DNA from: Rhodanobacteraceae bacterium | GTDB taxonomy: Bacteria; Pseudomonadota; Gammaproteobacteria; Xanthomonadales; SZUA-5 | Reading direction: 5' to 3' | Length of the DNA: 11,645 nt | NCBI GenBank assembly: GCA_003233535.1 | Contig: QIMA01000029.1 | Coordinates: 1 to 11,645, forward strand | In this document: positions 7,188-11,645 of the stretch, piece by piece | How positions within the stretch are numbered: position 1 is the stretch's first letter | Layout of the letters: every line of letters begins with the position of its first letter | Notes under the pieces: model-generated | Database searches by the model: none | What the model was told of the DNA's origin: nothing | Seen by the model: the letters and a program-made list of their open reading frames with translations, nothing else | Position numbers and translations under genes: made by a program

Positions 7188-9047
7188 ATGCTCATTCGTG
7201 TCCTTCCCGAGATCCTGATCAACCAAATCGCCGCTGGAGAAGTGGTTGAGCGGCCAGCGTCGGTGCTCAAGGAGTTGGTCGAGAACGCGCTGGATTCTGG
7301 TGCGCGGGCGATTGAGGTGGATCTGGAGCAAGGTGGCGTGACGCTGGTGCGAGTCAGTGATGACGGCGAGGGGATGAGCGCCGATCAGCTGCCCCTGGCG
7401 CTTACTCGGCATGCGACCAGCAAGATCAGCGACTTGGATGATCTGGAATCGGTGGGCACGCTGGGCTTTCGCGGTGAAGCCCTGCCCAGTATTGGCTCAG
7501 TGGCGCGGCTGAGCATCGTTTCGCGCACCGTCAACTGCGAGCACGGCTGGAAGATCGTGGTCCAGGGCGGCCGAGTAGGTGAGGTGGAGCCGGCCTCGGC
7601 TCAAGTCGGTACGAGGGTCGAGGTTCGCGACTTGTTTCATCTGGTTCCGGCGCGGCGTAAGTTCTTAAAGACCGAACGCACCGAGTACAACCGCTGCGAG
7701 GAATACTTGAAAGCGCTGGCGCTAGCCAGACCGATGGTCGCTATCCGGCTGACCCACAACGGCCGACCCTGCTGGCAGGCGATGCCGGCCGAAGACAGCG
7801 CCGAATCGGTACGTCGGCTGGGCGCGGTGATCGGCACGGCGCTGGCTGAACAGTGTATGCATTTGCAGCACGGCGTCGGTGGACTCTCCTTGCATGGCTG
7901 GGTGGCGCCGGCCACTGCGGCGCGTTCGCAGGCCGATCTGCAGTTTTTCTTCGTCAACGGACGTTACGTAAAGGACCGCTTGGTCTCGCATGCGGTGCGT
8001 AAGGCTTTTGCCGACGTGCTTTACCATGGCCGCCATCCGGTCTACGTGCTGCATTTGACCCTGGATCCGGCGCGGGTAGACGTCAACGTGCATCCGGCCA
8101 AACACGAGGTACGCTTTCGCGACGGCCGCTCGGTGCACGATTTTCTCTATCGCAGTCTCTATGAAGCGCTGGCGGATCAGCGACCCGGCGATTCCAACAC
8201 GGCACCTGCAGCGGTAGCCGAGCCGGTGCGGGGGCCCTGGAACTATGGTCCGCAGCGCGGTTTGGGTCTGGGCCAGATTCGCGAGCAGATGCAGGGCTAT
8301 AGTCGGCTGTACGGGTTGTCGGAGGCCTCGGCGAGTGACACAGCACAAGGATCGGATCAGCCCGAGTCGGCGATGCCCAGCTGGGCGCCTAGCGCTATGG
8401 CAAGTAAGGGTCTGTCGCAGCCAGCGGCTGCGCGCGACGCGGGCGAGGCGGAGTCTTCGGAAGTCCCCCCGCTGGGTTACGCGCTCGCGCAGCTCGCCGG
8501 CGTGTTTGTGCTCGCCCAAAATGCGCACGGGTTGGTGATAGTGGATATGCACGCGGCGCATGAGCGAATCACCTATGAGCGCTTAAAGGCAGCTGTGGGC
8601 AGCGAACAACAACGTGTGCAGCAGCTGCTGGTGCCTAGAATCATTGCGGTAAGTGCGCGCGAAGCCGAGTTGGCCGAAGCCGAGTCGGCGGCGTTCGCTG
8701 AGCTGGGCTTTGAGCTGGAACGAGCCGGACCCGAGTCGGTGGCGATGCGTGCGGTTCCCGAGGCCCTAATCGACGTAGACATCGAAGCCCTGCTGCGCGA
8801 CTTGCTCGCTGATCTCAAAGAGCGCGGCAGCCTTTCTCGCGCCGAAGAGCGCCGCAACGAGTTGCTTTCCACTGCCGCCTGTCACGGTTCCGTTCGCGCC
8901 AATCGACGACTAACGATTCCGGAAATGAACGCCTTGCTGCGCGATATGGAGCAAACCGAGCGTTCCGGTCAATGCAATCACGGGCGGCCGACGTGGACGC
9001 AGATGAGTTTGCGCGAGCTGGATGCGCTGTTTATGCGCGGGCGGTAG
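7188..9047 (+). CDS. mutL: DNA mismatch repair protein MutL (endonuclease type)
   Basis: Couples MutS mismatch recognition to strand incision. The 619 residues form an N-terminal GHKL ATPase (about 1-330), a Ser/Ala/Gln-rich linker (about 335-430) and a C-terminal dimerisation/endonuclease domain. ATPase motifs: NQIAAGEVVERPASVLKELV with Glu29 and Asn33, DDGEGM, and GFRGEALPSIGSV. The C-terminal metal motif reads DMHAAHERITYE (453-464), which is DQHA(X)2E(X)4E with Met for Gln, supported by ACHGSVRANRRL (Cys565) and CNHGRPT (596-602). This points to a nicking MutL that works without MutH. The start at 7188 aligns exactly with E. coli MutL numbering, though no ribosome site precedes it. The gene stands alone rather than beside amiB or miaA, as in E. 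coli; a repeat follows 14 bp after the stop. Confidence 0.97.
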   Translation: MLIRVLPEILINQIAAGEVVERPASVLKELVENALDSGARAIEVDLEQGGVTLVRVSDDGEGMSADQLPLALTRHATSKISDLDDLESVGTLGFRGEALPSIGSVARLSIVSRTVNCEHGWKIVVQGGRVGEVEPASAQVGTRVEVRDLFHLVPARRKFLKTERTEYNRCEEYLKALALARPMVAIRLTHNGRPCWQAMPAEDSAESVRRLGAVIGTALAEQCMHLQHGVGGLSLHGWVAPATAARSQADLQFFFVNGRYVKDRLVSHAVRKAFADVLYHGRHPVYVLHLTLDPARVDVNVHPAKHEVRFRDGRSVHDFLYRSLYEALADQRPGDSNTAPAAVAEPVRGPWNYGPQRGLGLGQIREQMQGYSRLYGLSEASASDTAQGSDQPESAMPSWAPSAMASKGLSQPAAARDAGEAESSEVPPLGYALAQLAGVFVLAQNAHGLVIVDMHAAHERITYERLKAAVGSEQQRVQQLLVPRIIAVSAREAELAEAESAAFAELGFELERAGPESVAMRAVPEALIDVDIEALLRDLLADLKERGSLSRAEERRNELLSTAACHGSVRANRRLTIPEMNALLRDMEQTERSGQCNHGRPTWTQMSLRELDALFMRGR

Positions 9048-9061
9048 GGCATTCATGATGC

Positions 9062-9133
9062 CTAGCCCGGAATTTCATAAACTTCACGCGCCCTCGCTAG
9101 GCCCTTGATCGCCCAGCGACTTTTCCTCAGTCG
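9062..9133 (+). repeat. Interspersed repeat, left-half copy
   Basis: From CTAGCCCGGAATTTCATAAA to CTCAGTCG it matches 6957-7029 with a one-base gap and only a few substitutions. The homology then stops; the right arm is absent, though TTCGATG at 9144-9150 could be a residue of the same interior. It lies 14 bp beyond the mutL stop codon, with the AAACTTCACGCG end facing mutL. Confidence 0.82.
9094..9124 (+). terminator. Terminator-like hairpin inside the left-half repeat
   Basis: TCGCTAGG (9094-9101) pairs with CCCAGCGA (9112-9119) with one mismatch, followed by CTTTT (9120-9124). It is positioned to end the mutL transcript 46 bp after its stop codon. Confidence 0.5.
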
Positions 9134-9167
9134 CTGTGGTTGACTTCGATGCAATGAACTAAGCAGT

Positions 9168-9189
9168 CGGGCGCGGAAAACCGCGCCCG
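9168..9189. terminator. Perfect 9-bp hairpin between mutL and the DUF1684 gene
   Basis: CGGGCGCGG (9168-9176), loop AAAA, CCGCGCCCG (9181-9189). The stem is very stable but no U-run follows on either strand, so intrinsic termination is uncertain. It could back up the mutL terminator or sit in the leader of the next gene. Confidence 0.45.
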
Positions 9190-9321
9190 CTCGTTCGCTT
9201 CTCATGCAAGTTGCAATTAGGTGAACGGATCGCGCACCCTGGTGGAGAAGCGCATCGGCTTGCAACCTTGCAGCGCGAAGCCCGGTCTTCTTCGACTACC
9301 TCTCTTCTACGGAACCAATCT

Positions 9322-10188
9322 ATGAGCCTAATTGCCGCTTTCAGTCTGAGTTTCGCGATCGCCGCCAGCACGCCGGCGCAAACGCATGAGGAACAGGTGA
9401 TGGTTTGGCGCACGGAGCGCGTAGAGAGGCTAACCGCGCCAACTGGCTGGCTGACCCTGGTTGGACTGCACTGGATCAAGCCGGGGCAAAATCGCATCGG
9501 CAATGGTGATGGGGTCGACATTGACCTGGGGCGCGGGCCCAACGAACTGGGCACGCTGCTGTGGGAGGGTGAGCGACTGTATTTTCGGCCCAACGGCGAA
9601 GTGGTGACGGTCAACGATCAGGTTGTGTTGGGAATCGACCTGGTGCCTGACAGCAAAGGTACGGCGACCGTCGTGAAGTTCGGCACGGCGCAGTTCTATG
9701 TGGTCGAGCGCGGCGGGCGTTTGGGCTTGCGGGTCAAAGACAGCGAGTCGCCGGTGCGCGCACAGTTCTCCGGTATCGACTACTTCCCGATCGGCGAGCA
9801 GTGGCGTTTCAAGGCGGATTGGGAAGCCTATGATTCGCCGCGTACTTTGGAGATCGTGACCGTGCTCGGCGACATCGAGCAGGTGCCAAACCCTGGTCGC
9901 GCCGTGTTTTCCGTTGACGGCAAGCAATACGCGCTTGAGGCATTGCTGGGAGAAGGTGAAGAGCGGCTGTTCTTTATCGTGTTCGACACCACCAGCGGCA
10001 AACAGACCTACGGCAGCGGTCGATTCTTTTACGCCGAGCAGCCGGTCGATGGCAAAGTCACGATTGACTTCAATACGGCCTATAACCCGCCGTGTGCATT
10101 CACCGAGTTCTCTACCTGCCAGCTACCGCCGCCGCAAAATCGTTTGCGCTTGGCAATAGAGGCAGGTGAGAAGAAGTATGCGCACTAG
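9322..10188 (+). CDS. Secreted DUF1684 family protein
   Basis: Function unknown. The 288-residue product begins with a short hydrophobic leader (MSLIAAFSLSFAIAASTPAQ), a likely signal peptide with cleavage near residues 19-21, although the usual Lys/Arg at the front is missing. DUF1684 signatures are clear: VMVWRTERVERLTAPTGWLT and LVGLHWIKPGQNRIG near the mature N-terminus; YGSGRFFYAEQP (Gly233-Pro241 region), DFNTAYNPPCAF (Cys258), TCQLPPPQNRL (Cys266) and AGEK at the C-terminus. The two Cys are conserved-looking and could pair outside the cytoplasm. The frame extends upstream to a TTG at 9211, but the ATG at 9322 is chosen because only it puts the signal peptide at the N-terminus; GGAA at 9311-9314 is a weak ribosome site. 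The TAG stop is formed by the CTAG of the palindromic repeat. Confidence 0.9.
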   Translation: MSLIAAFSLSFAIAASTPAQTHEEQVMVWRTERVERLTAPTGWLTLVGLHWIKPGQNRIGNGDGVDIDLGRGPNELGTLLWEGERLYFRPNGEVVTVNDQVVLGIDLVPDSKGTATVVKFGTAQFYVVERGGRLGLRVKDSESPVRAQFSGIDYFPIGEQWRFKADWEAYDSPRTLEIVTVLGDIEQVPNPGRAVFSVDGKQYALEALLGEGEERLFFIVFDTTSGKQTYGSGRFFYAEQPVDGKVTIDFNTAYNPPCAFTEFSTCQLPPPQNRLRLAIEAGEKKYAH

Positions 10189-10247
10189 CCCGGATGTTTC
10201 ATGAACTCGCGCGATCATCGCGCGAGTTCACGAAACATCTGGCCTAG
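10185..10247. repeat. Interspersed repeat, solo 63-bp palindrome
   Basis: Two 31-bp arms around a single central C (10216), with 28 of 31 positions complementary. Left arm starts CTAGCCCGGATGTTTCATGA; right arm ends ACGAAACATCTGGCCTAG. This is the repeat family reduced to its two ends. It fills the gap between two convergent genes and overlaps the DUF1684 stop codon; the enoyl-CoA hydratase stop is 8 bp beyond. The RNA would form a long hairpin from either strand, so it may end transcription from both sides. Confidence 0.88.
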
Positions 10248-10254
10248 CTCTTTC

Positions 10255-11037
10255 TTACCTGCCCTTGAACTCTGGTTTGCGCTTCTCCAAGAACGCCCGC
10301 GTGCCTTCGGCTTTATCTTCGCTTGCTGAGCACAGGCCAAAGGCTTGAGTCTCATAGGAAAGTCCCACTTCCAAAGGCGCATCGCCGCCGATGATGATGG
10401 CATCGAGTATTCCGCGCAGGGCGTGGGGTGCGCTTGCGGCCAGTTGGCTTGCTACGCTGGCGACGGTCTCATCTAGCTGATCTGCCTCGACCACGCGCTG
10501 AACCAATCCGAGCTCATAGGCGCGCGGCGCCTTGATCGGTGCTCCCAGCAGGCACAGCTCCAGCGCCGCACCGCGACCGCACAGACGCACCAATCGTTGC
10601 GTGCCACCGAAACCCGGCAACAGTCCAAGGTTGATCTCGGGCTGACCCATGCGTGCCTTGTCGGAGGCAATGCGCAGCGTGCAGGCCATCGCCAACTCCA
10701 TCCCGCCGCCCAGCGCAAAGCCCTGAATTCGAGCGATCACCGGCTTACCCAGTGTTTCGACCAGACGCATCATGTCTTGGCCGGCGCGCGAGAAATCGCG
10801 CATCTGCACCGCTGTCGCGGTGTCTAGCTCGGCGATATCGGCGCCGGCAATAAAGGCCTTCGGTCCTGACCCGGCAAGAACGATCACCCGGACCGCGTCG
10901 TCTGCTCGCGCCGCCGCAAAGGCCTGGTGGAGTTCAGCTATGGTCTGCTGATTGAGGGCGTTGAGCTTGTCGGGGCGGTTGATGGTGATGGTGCGGATAG
11001 CGCCGTCATCGGCGATCAGCAGGTTTTTGAAGGACAT
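10255..11037 (-). CDS. Enoyl-CoA hydratase/isomerase family protein
   Basis: A 260-residue crotonase-fold enzyme, most like the short-chain enoyl-CoA hydratases that add water to trans-2-enoyl-CoA in beta-oxidation or related degradation. Visible motifs: TITINRPDKLNALN, the CoA/oxyanion-hole segment KAFIAGADIAEL (60-71), IQGFALGGGMELAMACTLRI with Glu114, and QPEINLGLLPGFGGTQRL with Glu134. The two glutamates, 20 residues apart, match the catalytic pair of true hydratases rather than isomerases with one acid. The C-terminus FLEKRKPEFKGR is typical. Exact substrate cannot be read from sequence. ATG at 11037 fits the family N-terminus, but it is preceded by ACCTCCC, not by a Shine-Dalgarno site. 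The gene is monocistronic here, with pspC ending 93 bp upstream. Confidence 0.94.
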   Translation of the reverse strand: MSFKNLLIADDGAIRTITINRPDKLNALNQQTIAELHQAFAAARADDAVRVIVLAGSGPKAFIAGADIAELDTATAVQMRDFSRAGQDMMRLVETLGKPVIARIQGFALGGGMELAMACTLRIASDKARMGQPEINLGLLPGFGGTQRLVRLCGRGAALELCLLGAPIKAPRAYELGLVQRVVEADQLDETVASVASQLAASAPHALRGILDAIIIGGDAPLEVGLSYETQAFGLCSASEDKAEGTRAFLEKRKPEFKGR

Positions 11038-11094
11038 GGGAGGTTTGCTCGGCCGCGAAAAGGGGCGACAGTGTAACCAGTCCCGGTTGTGCGG

Positions 11095-11125
11095 ACAGGG
11101 CCTGGGGTTGGTTCCCAGGCCCTGT
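11095..11125. terminator. 12-bp perfect hairpin downstream of pspC
   Basis: ACAGGGCCTGGG (11095-11106), a 7-nt loop, CCCAGGCCCTGT (11114-11125). It starts 5 bp after the pspC stop codon, the usual place for a terminator of the psp operon. No U-run follows on the minus strand, so it may act by pausing or by protecting the RNA 3' end. Confidence 0.6.
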
Positions 11126-11130
11126 GCAGA

Positions 11131-11535
11131 TTAACGCGAGGCTTTGCGCAGCTCGCGATCTAGTTCGTATCGCGGCGAAGTGACGTAGGTCTCCATGCCG
11201 CGCAGACGCTCTTCCATCTCACGTAGGCGATGCCGCAGCTGGCCTACGGTGTAAGTGGGAGCTTCCGAGGCGGCGCGCCAAAACTGTTCTTCCTCCGGTG
11301 ATTTATAGACCTGAATGGGACGCTTGGGCAGGATCACCGCGAGGATGATGTAGCCCAAAATCTCAGCGCCCACTAAGGGAGTGAAGAGCAGCAATATGGC
11401 GATGACCCGAGTGACCGCAATACTCCATCCGTAGTAATCGGCGAGCCCGGCACATACTCCAAACAACACGCGGTGCTCGGTGCTGCGATACAGACGGTGC
11501 GGGTTGGTGCGCTTTAAGAACGGGTTTTCGTTCAT
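11131..11535 (-). CDS. pspC: Phage shock protein C
   Basis: Inner-membrane partner of PspB; in characterised systems PspBC sense envelope stress and recruit PspA, freeing the PspF activator. The 134-residue product has the PspC core: HRVLFGVCAGLADYYGW (21-37), then a hydrophobic segment from about 43 to 69 (VIAILLLF, ILGYIILAVILP), then a charged helical tail (QLRHRLREMEERLRGME) likely to form a coiled coil. The frame is open to an ATG at 11550, but the ATG at 11535 is preferred: AGGA lies 6 bp before it and it overlaps the pspB stop as ATGA, a common coupled arrangement. At 134 residues it is slightly longer than E. coli PspC because of the tail. A hairpin follows the stop codon. Confidence 0.94.
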   Translation of the reverse strand: MNENPFLKRTNPHRLYRSTEHRVLFGVCAGLADYYGWSIAVTRVIAILLLFTPLVGAEILGYIILAVILPKRPIQVYKSPEEEQFWRAASEAPTYTVGQLRHRLREMEERLRGMETYVTSPRYELDRELRKASR

Positions 11536-11645
11536 CGACGATCCTTCCATTCAGGGGTGTCTGCGTTGAGGATGCGCTCCAGGGAGCGGATCCTGTCCTC
11601 CATTCGCTGTGTGCTCTGCCATAAGTCGGACAAGAGCTTCTCGTC
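11532..11645 (-). CDS. pspB: Phage shock protein B, 3' end only
   Basis: The last 37 codons and the TGA stop of a gene running off the window's right edge. The peptide DEKLLSDLWQSTQRMEDRIR, continuing with SLERILNADTPEWKDRR, matches the C-terminal helix of PspB, which in E. coli ends with a similar ESILDAEHPNWRDR. This helix is the cytoplasmic, coiled-coil part that follows the single membrane anchor. It overlaps pspC by 4 bp. The order pspB-pspC is standard, and pspA would be expected further upstream beyond the window. Confidence 0.86.
   Translation of the reverse strand, partial: DEKLLSDLWQSTQRMEDRIRSLERILNADTPEWKDRR

Noticed and set aside
7722..8561. 279-residue minus-strand frame opposite mutL
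   Set aside because: Arg/His-rich antisense translation of a well-supported gene; typical of GC-rich shadows.
9211..9321. Upstream TTG start for the DUF1684 protein
   Set aside because: It would bury the signal peptide 37 residues inside the protein; the ATG at 9322 puts it at the N-terminus.
11536..11550. pspC start at ATG 11550
   Set aside because: The ATG at 11535 has a better-placed AGGA and gives the 4-bp stop-start overlap with pspB.
1..11645. Defence, toxin-antitoxin or secondary-metabolite system
   Set aside because: Every long gene is assigned to a housekeeping, signalling or stress family and none forms such a cluster; the unusual content is in the intergenic repeats.

Overview
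The window looks like a chromosomal segment of a GC-rich gammaproteobacterium outside the Enterobacterales. The pointers are a divergent ppsA/ppsR pair, a MutL that keeps the C-terminal endonuclease motifs (typical of lineages without MutH), a pspBC pair, and a multi-GAF GGDEF-EAL protein of the kind common in Xanthomonadales and relatives. The lineage is an inference from sequence resemblance; I cannot fix the genus.

Layout: ppsA (PEP synthase) runs on the minus strand from 2700 to 316. It diverges across a 77-bp control region from ppsR, its regulatory kinase/phosphorylase (2778-3608, plus). Bases 3609-4053 hold half of an interspersed repeat and a degenerate reading frame. A 958-residue GAF-GAF-GGDEF-EAL c-di-GMP protein follows (4054-6930), then mutL (7188-9047) and a secreted DUF1684 protein (9322-10188). 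These converge on an enoyl-CoA hydratase/isomerase-family gene (11037-10255, minus). The right edge holds pspC and the 3' end of pspB (minus), translationally overlapped.

The most striking content lies between the genes. One repeat family, ending in CTAGCCCGGAT...ATCCGGGCTAG, occurs five times, in different stages of wholeness: 1-167, 3605-3635, 6957-7104, 9062-9133 and 10185-10247. Every copy sits at or just beyond the 3' end of a gene. The three long copies all point the same way relative to the upstream gene, and each carries a hairpin followed by a U-rich run. Two copies supply the stop codon of the neighbouring gene. The family therefore looks like a non-autonomous mobile repeat (MITE or REP-like) that doubles as a portable transcription terminator. 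A second small module made of heptamers (CTCAGTC) abuts the mutL start codon and overlaps the ppsA stop codon.

Functionally the genes are mostly independent housekeeping units: gluconeogenic PEP synthesis with its post-translational regulator, c-di-GMP turnover, mismatch repair, fatty-acid-type CoA chemistry and inner-membrane stress response. No tRNA, rRNA, CRISPR array, intact transposase or phage gene is visible.
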